Assembly (NCBI RefSeq): GCF_000466685.1
Contig: NZ_ANNG01000031.1
Span: 32,359-96,358 of the forward strand
DNA length: 64,000 bases
Direction: 5' to 3'
Source of the DNA: Campylobacter concisus UNSWCS
GTDB taxonomy: Bacteria; Campylobacterota; Campylobacteria; Campylobacterales; Campylobacteraceae
How positions within the stretch are numbered: position 1 is the stretch's first letter; the number at the start of each line of letters is the position of its first letter. A program made the translations under genes and the position numbers. Positions 18,706-27,148 of this stretch are shown here, piece after piece. Under the pieces are notes generated by a model that was given only the letters and a program-made list of their open reading frames with translations, did no database searches and was not told where the DNA came from.

Positions 18706-20459
18706 CCTCTCTCCAAAAGCATATCAAATTCTTTAATCCACTCTTCTACCCAGTTTGATGATGTTCTAAAATATTTATGCAAAAACAAATTTTTAGCATT
18801 TTGAACTTCTTTGGTATTCCACCATACCTCTATTTTTTCATAATTCTTATTTATAAAGTCAGCGCATTCTTCGGCACCTATGAATAAAATTTTGGCATCT
18901 ATAAGATCACTGATATATGGTTTTACTTCTTCCCTAAATGAGTACACTCCTTTGGCAATAAAAATAAGTGTTGGTTTATTTAAAGATAATGATTCAAGAT
19001 AGCCTGTGTGCATATGGTCAAACACATTGAGTCTTGATGAAGATATTTGTTTATAATAATTTGTTTTTGTATCAAAAAATAACTTTTTTCCACACTCTAA
19101 AAGTCTATTTTTAACATTCCACCCATAATCTCCATGATAGGTTCTAATATTCAATAAACTGCCATATTTTAATTTATTCAAAAAAACTTTTGTATTTTCA
19201 ATATATTGCAACATTTTAGCACCATCTTCTATATATGCAATGCAATGTAAATATCTCGGCATGCAAGTCATTACTAAAACTATCTTATTATTGTGAACCC
19301 GTCTTGGCAGCGGCTGCTGCGGTAAAATACCGCAAGATGCTCCCTGTTTTTTCCAACCATATGTATAGTAAATATCACAAAATTTACTTTCTATTTCTTC
19401 TTGAATATCTATTTTATCTATACCAAAATCACCTCCATGCTGTCCATATGCCACTACAATATCTTTTCTATATTTAGCACAAAAAAATCTAAAAAATTCG
19501 TTATGATACAATGCATTCGCGCTATATACTACTTTAGGGGGTTGTAGCTTTAACCCATCTATCTTTTTGTCAAAATCTTTATAAGCCTCTAAATATATAA
19601 TGGGAAAATTTTGTTTAAAAGAATAAAATAAAAAATTCTTAAACTCGTCTGTAAAATTAACATTGCGAAAAAGCTCTTTTCTAATGCTTAAATTTGGTTG
19701 CACATCCATAGAAATAGGATAGTTCATATTGTCAAAAACTATCCTAAATTTAGAATAAATAAACAATTTTAGACAATGCCTAATAGCATGAAATTTAAAA
19801 TATGGACTTACTATTACTACTTTTTTGTTAAAATTTAGTCTATTCAAAACACTAGAAACTACTCCTAATGCCTTTTTAATTAGTGGTTTTTTATTACCAA
19901 TTTCTATTTTTGTTTGTATTCTTGGATGATTTATACTTATTACATTACTCTTTAAATTTAAAAATTTAACAACTTGCGAATAAAGCTGAAGATTAAAATA
20001 ATCATCACTATGTGCATGCTCAAAAAAATCATTTGTAGTCGCAGTAAAATTAAAATCATCTTCGCTCAAAATATTTGTATATAAATCTTTATGTTCCATA
20101 TATACCATTTTAATATGCATATATCTATCATAAATCGTTAATATATAATATTGTAGCCATGGCAATAATAGACCTTGCCAATATTTTATTGAATAATTTA
20201 CACCATGATAATCATTGAGCAACTCAGCAAGTTTTTCAACAATCTCTTCAAAAATATCAATGCAATATTTTAAAGCACGATCAATCTCTCCCTTATCGCT
20301 CCAAATATATTTAAAAATCTGATAATTTAATTTCTCGTAGTATTTTTTTTTATCAAAAAGTCTGCAATGTTCTCCTAAAAACAATAGATTATCTGCACTA
20401 GCATCCCATGTATCCTCTAAAGCAGTTGTACACAAAAAAACACTCTTATCACTCATCAT
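18687..20459 (-). CDS. LIC12162-family putative transferase
   Basis: 590-residue soluble protein of the LIC12162 family, named from a Leptospira O-antigen locus. The N-terminal signature CTTALEDTWDASADNLLFLGEHCRLF is diagnostic, followed by YIWSDKGEIDR and a GT-B-like C-terminal half (VVAYGQHGGDFG, then STRLNVFDHMHTG-like SSRLNVFDHMHTGYLESLS, a glycosyltransferase-type substrate loop). The family is thought to transfer a sugar in surface glycan synthesis; no donor is known. The frame begins with a TTG then two ATG codons; I take the first ATG (20459), which overlaps the acetyltransferase stop as ATGATGAGTGA, implying translational coupling. Confidence 0.78.
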   Translation of the reverse strand: MMSDKSVFLCTTALEDTWDASADNLLFLGEHCRLFDKKKYYEKLNYQIFKYIWSDKGEIDRALKYCIDIFEEIVEKLAELLNDYHGVNYSIKYWQGLLLPWLQYYILTIYDRYMHIKMVYMEHKDLYTNILSEDDFNFTATTNDFFEHAHSDDYFNLQLYSQVVKFLNLKSNVISINHPRIQTKIEIGNKKPLIKKALGVVSSVLNRLNFNKKVVIVSPYFKFHAIRHCLKLFIYSKFRIVFDNMNYPISMDVQPNLSIRKELFRNVNFTDEFKNFLFYSFKQNFPIIYLEAYKDFDKKIDGLKLQPPKVVYSANALYHNEFFRFFCAKYRKDIVVAYGQHGGDFGIDKIDIQEEIESKFCDIYYTYGWKKQGASCGILPQQPLPRRVHNNKIVLVMTCMPRYLHCIAYIEDGAKMLQYIENTKVFLNKLKYGSLLNIRTYHGDYGWNVKNRLLECGKKLFFDTKTNYYKQISSSRLNVFDHMHTGYLESLSLNKPTLIFIAKGVYSFREEVKPYISDLIDAKILFIGAEECADFINKNYEKIEVWWNTKEVQNAKNLFLHKYFRTSSNWVEEWIKEFDMLLERGCANKA

Positions 20460-20994
20460 CAAATCTCATCTTGATAAAATGAGCGGGAACCCCCCCCCAT
20501 ATACTATACTCAATATCTATACTTTTCGTAACTACAGAATTTGATGCTATTATAACTCCTTTTGCTATCTCCACCTTTCTAGCACCAGAGTTTATGACGC
20601 TTCCAAATCCTATCCACACATCATCATTAATAATAAGTTCATTTGTTTCATTTTTTTGTAGATTCATGGGTATATATCTATCTTTAAAGCCATGATTTGA
20701 TGTCATTATATTGCAATTTGAAGCTATCATCACATCATTTCCTATCTCCAAATTCGATAGAGATTGAATTATACAATTTCCGTTTATACTAACATTATCG
20801 CCTATACTCAAATTTTTAGGATAATAAAAAAATGTTCCAGTATGCGCTCTAAAATTTTTACCTAACTTTCTAGCAAAAATTTCAACATATATCCATCTTA
20901 ATTTATCTCCAATAATTGTTGGAGATAATGCAATTATCTCCAATATAAAGTTACAATATAAAAATATAAGTATTTTTTTAAAAATTTTTATCAC
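20449..20994 (-). CDS. Phase-variable acyltransferase, left-handed beta-helix (hexapeptide) type, ON
   Basis: 181-residue O- or N-acetyltransferase of the WbbJ/maltose-acetyltransferase kind. An N-terminal membrane-like helix (ILIFLYCNFILEIIAL) precedes hexapeptide turns such as LSIGDNVSINGNC, LEIGNDVMIASNC, IINDDVWIGFGSVI and VEIAKGVIIASNSVVTKSI. HGFKDRY holds the likely catalytic histidine. Near the 3' end a run of nine G (20490-20498 on the plus strand) encodes part of IWGGVPAHFI and is in frame, so the gene is ON; loss or gain of a G would shift the last 15 residues. Acetyl-CoA is the expected donor and a sugar the acceptor. It overlaps the radical SAM gene by four bases. Confidence 0.85.
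   Translation of the reverse strand: MIKIFKKILIFLYCNFILEIIALSPTIIGDKLRWIYVEIFARKLGKNFRAHTGTFFYYPKNLSIGDNVSINGNCIIQSLSNLEIGNDVMIASNCNIMTSNHGFKDRYIPMNLQKNETNELIINDDVWIGFGSVINSGARKVEIAKGVIIASNSVVTKSIDIEYSIWGGVPAHFIKMRFDDE
20490..20498. repeat. Poly-C/G tract (9) in the acetyltransferase
   Basis: Nine consecutive C on the plus strand (G9 in the gene), in frame inside the WGGVPAH codons. Like the G8 tract at 13206 it is a probable slippage site. Here it lies near the 3' end, so an OFF state would change only the C-terminal tail and the coupling to the downstream LIC12162 gene. Confidence 0.8.
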
Positions 20995-21956
20995 TCACCA
21001 ATCCTTTGGCAAATAGAACAATTTCTTAGACTATCATCCAATATACCTTGTCTAATATTATTCATTTTTTTACTATTGAATGCATCTTTTATAGAAATAA
21101 TCTTTATGTTGCCTATTGGTATGTTTCTACCAAAAAAATTACAGCAAGGCAATATATCACCATTCGACAAAATAGCCACTCTAGCAAATGGTGAAAAACA
21201 GTTCCATTTCTTGTGCATAGAAAAATCAAATTCGCCATTGATATCTATATTGTAATTATCAAAAACCTGTATATCTATAAAGTCTACTTTATCTCTCCAA
21301 AATTCTATAAATTTCTTCTTTTCATCTCTATTCTTTTTCATATCTACAAAAGAAACTCTAGTTATTGGGAGTATACTTTTTCTAAGAGATCTTTCCGCTA
21401 AAAATTTTTCTAATGAACTTTTAACTAAAGACATGCCTTTGCCTCTAATGTCATTGTATGTATTTTCATAAAATGCATCTAGCGATACAAAAAGATTAAC
21501 TAGCCCACTATCAAAAATATCATCTATATATTTTCCTAGCATTAACCCATTTGTAATAATCCTTGTATCTACAATACCATTATCAGTTGCATATTTAATC
21601 ATTTTAAAAACGTCTTTATTTAATAGTGGCTCAGCAAAAGCACCAAGATTTATAGACCTTAAACCATTGTTTTTTCCTTCATCAATAGCTTTCTTAAATA
21701 AATCAAAACTTAATTTGGAATTTGTATTTACTTTATAATTTATATTTGGATGTTTTTTGGTATTTCTTGGACACATTATACAAGACTGGTTACAACTATC
21801 TTGCATTTCAAAATCTATATGTAATGGAAAATCTGGAAAGTTATTATAACTAATACTATTCCATTCCTTCCTGTAACTAATATATTTTTCACCTAGTTCA
21901 TTACTTAAAATATTATTTAAGTCTTTTTCTGTGTATCTTGAAATATTATCTTGCAT
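20991..21956 (-). CDS. Radical SAM/SPASM domain protein
   Basis: 321-residue iron-sulfur enzyme. Cys55, Cys59 and Cys62 in SCNQSCIMCP form the CxxxCxxC cluster that cleaves SAM to a radical. Typical barrel motifs follow: INLGAFAEPLLNKDVF, ITNGLM and LFVSLDAF. The C-terminal region ILSNGDILPCCNFFG with later CSIC looks like a SPASM auxiliary-cluster domain. In glycan loci such enzymes are rare and modify sugars or peptides. Its position between the nonulosonate genes and the acetyltransferase suggests sugar modification, but the substrate is unknown. It starts one base after the NeuB-family stop. Confidence 0.85.
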   Translation of the reverse strand: MQDNISRYTEKDLNNILSNELGEKYISYRKEWNSISYNNFPDFPLHIDFEMQDSCNQSCIMCPRNTKKHPNINYKVNTNSKLSFDLFKKAIDEGKNNGLRSINLGAFAEPLLNKDVFKMIKYATDNGIVDTRIITNGLMLGKYIDDIFDSGLVNLFVSLDAFYENTYNDIRGKGMSLVKSSLEKFLAERSLRKSILPITRVSFVDMKKNRDEKKKFIEFWRDKVDFIDIQVFDNYNIDINGEFDFSMHKKWNCFSPFARVAILSNGDILPCCNFFGRNIPIGNIKIISIKDAFNSKKMNNIRQGILDDSLRNCSICQRIGE

Positions 21957-21957
21957 T

Positions 21958-23028
21958 CTACTCCACCATATTCCATTTTAAAACATCATCTTCACTTATA
22001 TTACAAAACGCTCTTCTACCTACAATATCATCTATAAATTTAGGACTTATCCCCATTGCTGGTCTTTTAAAGGTGAGATCATCTCTTTTTATAATATCAC
22101 CTTTTTTAATATCTTTTGATGCTACCAAGCTTCTTCTAGCATTATCTCTAGCTAGTTTTTCATCATCAAGCGCACTAACTTCAAATTTTCCTAAAATTTT
22201 AAAAGTTTCTTCTATATCTTTTTTAAATTTAGTTAAATCATTTTTATCCATTGCGTGATAATGATCATTTCCAGTCAAGGTCTTATCATGAGTAAAATGC
22301 TTTTCAATAATAGTAGCCCCAAGCAAAATTGCGTTTTTACAAACTTGCATATCTTTTGGCAATGTATGATCACTATAGCCTATAATTTTATCAGGAAATG
22401 CTCTTTTTAGCCCAAGTATCATGCCCAAATTTGCATTTTCATCAGGAGTTGGATAATTTAGCACACAATGAAGTAGAGCCAAAGTATTGCCTGCTCTTTC
22501 TATCCAGCTAACCGACTCTTGTATTTCGTATAAAAAACTAGCGCCAGTGGATAGTATTATTGGTTTCTTAAAGTTGCATATAAATTCTATAAAAGGCTTA
22601 TTTGTTATGTCGCTAGATGAAATTTTAAAAACATCCATCAGATCATTTAAAAATTTAGCGCTCTCAATATCAAATGGGGTGCTAAGAAATTCTATACCAA
22701 CTTTATCACAATGGCTTTTAAGCTCTTCCATCTCTTTTTTCCAGAATTTATCATGTTTGCAAAAAAGTTCATATTGGCTTGCAATAGGCTCCTTTCTAGT
22801 ATCCCAATAAGCAGGAGAATTTTTGGAAGCTATCGTATTTGCTTTATATGTTTGAAATTTAATCGCATCAGCACCACCTTCACATGCTTCTTCAATCAAC
22901 CTTTTTGCAATTTGCATACTTCCTTCATGATTAACACCAGCTTCAGCTATTATAAAAGGCTTATATAGCTTTGGCTCATAGGGATTTATGCTATTCATAA
23001 AATCTATAAGTTTCACTTTATTCTCCAA
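21958..23028 (-). CDS. NeuB-family sialic/nonulosonic acid synthase
   Basis: Condenses phosphoenolpyruvate with an N-acyl hexosamine-type aldose to build a 2-keto-3-deoxy nonulosonate. 356 residues: an N-terminal TIM barrel with IIAEAGVNHEGSM, DAIKFQTYKANTI, LSTPFD, FKISSSD, ILSTGA and GYSDHT, followed by a C-terminal antifreeze-like SAF domain with RRSLVASKDIKKGDII. All motifs of active NeuB-type synthases are present. Whether the product is neuraminate-, legionaminate- or pseudaminate-like cannot be settled. No obvious UDP-GlcNAc epimerase or dehydratase lies in the window, so the precursor must come from elsewhere or be unusual. Confidence 0.92.
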   Translation of the reverse strand: MENKVKLIDFMNSINPYEPKLYKPFIIAEAGVNHEGSMQIAKRLIEEACEGGADAIKFQTYKANTIASKNSPAYWDTRKEPIASQYELFCKHDKFWKKEMEELKSHCDKVGIEFLSTPFDIESAKFLNDLMDVFKISSSDITNKPFIEFICNFKKPIILSTGASFLYEIQESVSWIERAGNTLALLHCVLNYPTPDENANLGMILGLKRAFPDKIIGYSDHTLPKDMQVCKNAILLGATIIEKHFTHDKTLTGNDHYHAMDKNDLTKFKKDIEETFKILGKFEVSALDDEKLARDNARRSLVASKDIKKGDIIKRDDLTFKRPAMGISPKFIDDIVGRRAFCNISEDDVLKWNMVE

Positions 23029-23692
23029 AAATTTTAACTAGCTCTAAAGAATTAACATTAATATCAAAATCTTTCATTACTAACTTATAATAGTCATCAA
23101 GCGTATCTATATCAAATTTTAGATCAGGTCTTTTCAAATTTTCATCATTAGGATCAAATGTTTTTATTATATACTTTTCTTGATTGTCCCAGATATACGA
23201 CAACGCATGTTCTTTATGCTCAGTCAATGTAACTTTATGAAAAATATCAAAAAAAAGCTCCGAAGATATTATTTCTGCACCAAGACCATCTGGGTATAAA
23301 TTACCTCTTGGTATATGATTGTAAGCGTAGTCACAATTATTATTTTTATAAAATTTGATTAGATTATCTATCTCTGCTGGATCTATCAGTGGATTATCTG
23401 CACAGATTCTAACAAAATGTGTAGATAGGGTACCCTTGAGAGCATCATAAAATCTTTTTAAAACATTATTTTCATCACCCCTAAAAATTTTTACATCTAA
23501 GCCTTTTAGATATTTTTCTAAAATATCATTTTCCTTAGTATCAGGTATAGCAACGATAATCTCATCTAAAGACGATCTTTGAACTCTCTTTACAACCCAT
23601 TCTATTACTGGGTGCCCATTTAAATTTAACATCATCTTACATGGTAATCTTTTAGATCCTATTCTAGCTTGAATAACACCAGTTGTTTTCAT
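23018..23692 (-). CDS. Cytidylyltransferase, SpsF/NeuA-like
   Basis: 224-residue nucleotidyltransferase (spore-coat SpsF family, PF02348 fold). It starts TTGVIQARIGSKRLPCKMM, the CTP-binding loop, with EIIVAIPDTKEND and the FVRICADNPLIDP metal-binding segment. It is likely to activate a sugar as a CMP (or other nucleotide) conjugate. The island also contains a second cytidylyltransferase domain in the upstream fusion gene, so the two may charge different acids or one may be regulatory. It overlaps NeuB by 11 bases and starts four bases inside the fusion gene. Confidence 0.85.
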   Translation of the reverse strand: MKTTGVIQARIGSKRLPCKMMLNLNGHPVIEWVVKRVQRSSLDEIIVAIPDTKENDILEKYLKGLDVKIFRGDENNVLKRFYDALKGTLSTHFVRICADNPLIDPAEIDNLIKFYKNNNCDYAYNHIPRGNLYPDGLGAEIISSELFFDIFHKVTLTEHKEHALSYIWDNQEKYIIKTFDPNDENLKRPDLKFDIDTLDDYYKLVMKDFDINVNSLELVKIFGE

Positions 23693-25257
23693 AGCAGCTC
23701 CAAGATTTTAGAAATAACTTTATTCTTGTTGGATCTAAAATCATATTTTTTGATATTATTAAACAAAAGCTCCCTATAATCTATATCTTCAACCAATTTT
23801 TTAAATTTTTCTTCTAGTTTTATGGCTGTTTTTTTATCAAAAACACCAAGATTGATAAAACCGTTTTGAAGGGATGTGAATGTATGAGTAGCCTCTCTCT
23901 CATGATGAGATATAACAATAGTTGGAATATGCATATCTGCTAGTTCATACGTAGTTCTACCATTTGATGAAATAGCGATCTGACACTCTTCCATTATTTT
24001 TGATATAGCAACACTATTAATAAATAAAAAAATATTTTTATATTTACAATTTGCAATAAAATCTTTCAACTCTTCTTCGTAAGCATATGCACTTCCACAA
24101 ACTATATTTATTTTTATTTCAAATTCTATACATGTTTTCAATATAGACTTTAATGCCACTAGTGTTAAATTATTTGGATCACTACCACCAAAAGACAATA
24201 AAATACTATTTACATTTTTAAAATTATCATTTCGCTTTGCATCATCAAATTCATCTCTTAATAGTGTATATTTATGCCCCCAAAAATAGTTTTTTCCATC
24301 TTTTTGTGGAATTTCAAATAATTCATTAAACACCAAATCAACATATCGTGAACTTTCGCTTATATCTTCAAAACTTACAATTTTTACATTGGCATTCTTA
24401 AGACTATGAATATACATTTCATCATTATTAAGGCAATCATTTATAACAAGATCTGGTTTTAAATCAAGAATTGTTTTTAGCATATTACTTGACGAAAAAA
24501 CTTTATGGTATTTAGAAGCAATATTATTGACAGCAAAGTTATATTTTTCATCACAAACAAAAATTATCTCATGGTCGTTTATTTCTTTTGCTATAGTTAA
24601 CGACCTATAAATATGCCCCATTCCAATACAAGAATCCCCTATAACATTAAACACTATACGTTTTCTTCTTAAAATTTTCTCACATACCCACCAATCTTGA
24701 TAGCTTTCGATCTCTATACATTTTTCACTATCTAGAATATACGGCTTAAAATCTTTTAGCGCGAGGTTTTTTTTTGAAAATATATAAAACGCCTTTAACT
24801 CCCCATAAGAAACATCTCTTTCGATAGGTTTTAGTGTATCATTCTCCATAAAAAAGATATTTTTATTGTTAGATTTAACTGACATTAAAATTTTTAAACT
24901 ATCTCTTTTAAAAGTAGCATAAGCATCTTTTAAAATTTCACTATCGACAAGTGGAGTGTTCGCTCTATAAAGAAAAATATTATCTTCTTTATATGACTTT
25001 ACAATGGAATATATTATTTCTAAAATATTCTCAGAATTTAAGCGCAGGTCTTTGTCTTTATAAAAATTAATACCATTTCTATCACATATTAAAGAAATTT
25101 CTTCAGAGTCGGTAACTACTAAAATCTTATTTGTGATATCCAGTGCTGTATTTATAGCTCTTTGAAAAAGAGTCACTCCATTTAGCTTTCTAACTAATTG
25201 ATCTGGAATAACAGCATTTTTTTTAATTGCAGGAATTACTAAAAGTAAATTATCCAT
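23689..25257 (-). CDS. Fused CMP-nonulosonate cytidylyltransferase and PseG-like sugar-nucleotide hydrolase
   Basis: 522 residues in two modules. Residues 1-about 195 are a NeuA/PseF-type cytidylyltransferase (LLLVIPAIKK with KLNGVTLFQRAI, VVTDSEE, FLYRANTPLVDS), although the usual ARxGSKR loop is degraded to AIKKNAVIPD. Residues about 200-522 are PseG-like GT-B: IGMGHIYRSL (211-220) with the catalytic-type Gly-His, SFGGSDPNNLT, and SSNGRTTYELADMHIP. PseG removes UDP from the 2,4-diacetamido sugar before the NeuB/PseI step, so the fusion pairs two steps that flank condensation. The changed N-terminal loop raises the possibility that the first module is weak. It abuts the aminotransferase (stop and start share one base). 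Confidence 0.85.
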   Translation of the reverse strand: MDNLLLVIPAIKKNAVIPDQLVRKLNGVTLFQRAINTALDITNKILVVTDSEEISLICDRNGINFYKDKDLRLNSENILEIIYSIVKSYKEDNIFLYRANTPLVDSEILKDAYATFKRDSLKILMSVKSNNKNIFFMENDTLKPIERDVSYGELKAFYIFSKKNLALKDFKPYILDSEKCIEIESYQDWWVCEKILRRKRIVFNVIGDSCIGMGHIYRSLTIAKEINDHEIIFVCDEKYNFAVNNIASKYHKVFSSSNMLKTILDLKPDLVINDCLNNDEMYIHSLKNANVKIVSFEDISESSRYVDLVFNELFEIPQKDGKNYFWGHKYTLLRDEFDDAKRNDNFKNVNSILLSFGGSDPNNLTLVALKSILKTCIEFEIKINIVCGSAYAYEEELKDFIANCKYKNIFLFINSVAISKIMEECQIAISSNGRTTYELADMHIPTIVISHHEREATHTFTSLQNGFINLGVFDKKTAIKLEEKFKKLVEDIDYRELLFNNIKKYDFRSNKNKVISKILELL

Positions 25258-26438
25258 TAAAGTCCTAATTCTACTGCTACTTCTTTTGTTGATTTTATCA
25301 TATAAGAAAAATCATCATCACTCATCCAATGATGAAACGGAAAAGAGATCATGTTATCAAAAAAAGTATCAGAATTTGGACAATTTGCATTGCCAAATCC
25401 TAGCTTTCTATATAAAGGATAACGGTTTAGTGGACAGTATTGAACAACACATTTTATGCCCTTTTCATATACCAATCGCTCCATCATTTGATCTCTCTTA
25501 TTGTCTTTAATATATGCAACCAGCAGATGATAATTATGGCTCTCATTGTCTACTCTATGAAAAACAATACTTCTAAATTCCTTTAAACTATCTATAAAAT
25601 CTACAGCTCTTTTTCTCTTAAACTCATTCATCTGATCAAGCCTATCAAGCAGTTTTGTTCCCAATGCACATTCTACTTCACCTAAACAATAGTTATTTGG
25701 CATCAAATCTATACCATTTAAATTTGGGATATCAACATTACCCATTGCTGGTTTCCAGTATTCTTTTCTTTCACCTTCAAAAGCACAATGTCCGTTATGC
25801 CTCAACATTGGAATTATATCGGCATATTTTTTATCCTTAACTGCTATAATCCCGCCTTCTCCAAGTGTTGTAATATTTTTATGTGAATGAAATGAAAAAA
25901 TACTAAAGTCACCAAAAGTTCCGGCTTTTTTACCATGTGTTTCGGTCCCCATTGCTTGGGCAACATCTTCAATTAATAAAATATTATTTTCTTTTGCAAA
26001 CTTGGCAATTTCTTCAATATCTGGGATCATAAAACCATAGAGATGAACGACAACGATTACTTTAGTATTTTTAGTAACACATTTTTTTATATTTTTTAAA
26101 TTTACAACTCTAGTATCTAGGTCTATATCACACCAAACAACTTTTGCTCCCTTTTTGACAAAAGGATAAACACTGGAAGTAAAGGTATGAGACGGAGCAA
26201 TAATTTCATCATTTTCTTTAAACAAACAAAGCTGAGCAGCCAATTCAAGAGCCGCAGTAGCATTACAAACACTAAATGCAAAATCATTTCCATTATACTC
26301 ACAAAATGCTTTCTCGAATTTATCCCTATATATTCCTTGAGTTAGTGGATCTGCATCTTGCATAGTTTCCAAAACAACATTCAACTCTTCTTTGGTATAC
26401 TTGTGACCAGTTCCACTAAAATTTATTTTAAATTCCAT
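25257..26438 (-). CDS. DegT/DnrJ/EryC1/StrS aminotransferase, possible KdnA analogue
   Basis: 393-residue PLP aminotransferase. CNATAALELAAQL, LLIEDVAQAMGTE with the PLP-nitrogen aspartate, and SFHSHKNITTLGEGG with the Schiff-base lysine are visible. It differs from the island's other DegT protein in N-terminus (INFSGTGHKYTKEELNVV) and likely substrate. It lies next to a KdnB-like alcohol dehydrogenase; in Shewanella KdnB oxidises Kdo at C8 and KdnA, of this family, transaminates it. An equivalent oxidise-then-aminate pair acting on a sugar acid is the most attractive reading (inference). Amination of a UDP-4-keto sugar ahead of NeuB (PseC/LegC role) is the main alternative. Confidence 0.82.
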   Translation of the reverse strand: MEFKINFSGTGHKYTKEELNVVLETMQDADPLTQGIYRDKFEKAFCEYNGNDFAFSVCNATAALELAAQLCLFKENDEIIAPSHTFTSSVYPFVKKGAKVVWCDIDLDTRVVNLKNIKKCVTKNTKVIVVVHLYGFMIPDIEEIAKFAKENNILLIEDVAQAMGTETHGKKAGTFGDFSIFSFHSHKNITTLGEGGIIAVKDKKYADIIPMLRHNGHCAFEGERKEYWKPAMGNVDIPNLNGIDLMPNNYCLGEVECALGTKLLDRLDQMNEFKRKRAVDFIDSLKEFRSIVFHRVDNESHNYHLLVAYIKDNKRDQMMERLVYEKGIKCVVQYCPLNRYPLYRKLGFGNANCPNSDTFFDNMISFPFHHWMSDDDFSYMIKSTKEVAVELGL

Positions 26439-26512
26439 AATATTGTCTCAACTTTCTATATCGCATACTCTATATAAAAATATTTATAGAAGTAAATATC
26501 ATTAAAGCAAAA

Positions 26513-27148
26513 TCAAAAATATTGTTTTGATTTAGCAAAAACAATTACAGACTTTTGCACACTAAGGCTAACATGTTCTACAATTTCAAAATAATATCTT
26601 ATACTATCCAACAATTCGGATTCACTTTTGACAAATCCTATTGGATCATTTGGCAAATATAGGCTTATCATAAAATAATCACTGACTTCAGATATCTCTT
26701 TTAGCAATTTTTTATAATTTGAAAAATAAGAAAAAGCCTCGCTTGAAAACACCAAGTCTAATTTACCACCCCCCTTGCAAATGCCTCTTGTTAATATCAA
26801 ATCAGAAAAAGCTCCTATATTATTTATGTCACACACAACAAAATCAATATCGTTAAACCTTTCTTTTGCAACATCTATGGCAGTTTGAGATATATCTATG
26901 CCCAAGCAAGTATTGTTTTTTTTCTTTAAAATATGTGTTAGAGCCCCTTTACCACAGCCAATATCTACTATAGTATTAAAATTATACTGATTTAAAATTT
27001 CTAAACATATCTTACGCTGTAATTGCCTACTATCATCTTGATGCCATGAATCAAATTTTTCAATAGACTCATGTGCATACATATTTTCAAAATCACCTAT
27101 AAAAGTGCGCTTTTCTACATCAAAAACATACTTATGATACTTTGCCAT
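26513..27148 (-). CDS. Class I SAM-dependent methyltransferase
   Basis: 211 residues with motif I TIVDIGCGKGALTHIL, acidic motif II CLGIDISQTAIDVAKERF and motif IV LDLVFSSEAFSYF. The N-terminus MAKYHKYVFDVEKRTFIGDFENMY resembles sugar-modifying NodS-like enzymes. It overlaps the KdnB-like gene by one base and precedes the aminotransferase by 74 bases, so it probably acts in the same sub-pathway. It carries a G6 run in GICKGGGKLD that is in frame and too short to call a phase switch. Acceptor unknown. Confidence 0.82.
   Translation of the reverse strand: MAKYHKYVFDVEKRTFIGDFENMYAHESIEKFDSWHQDDSRQLQRKICLEILNQYNFNTIVDIGCGKGALTHILKKKNNTCLGIDISQTAIDVAKERFNDIDFVVCDINNIGAFSDLILTRGICKGGGKLDLVFSSEAFSYFSNYKKLLKEISEVSDYFMISLYLPNDPIGFVKSESELLDSIRYYFEIVEHVSLSVQKSVIVFAKSKQYF

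Noticed and set aside
26769..26774. C6 run in the 26513-27148 methyltransferase as a phase switch
   Set aside because: In frame, with intact motifs, and too short for usual Campylobacter slippage (8 or more); only weak evidence.
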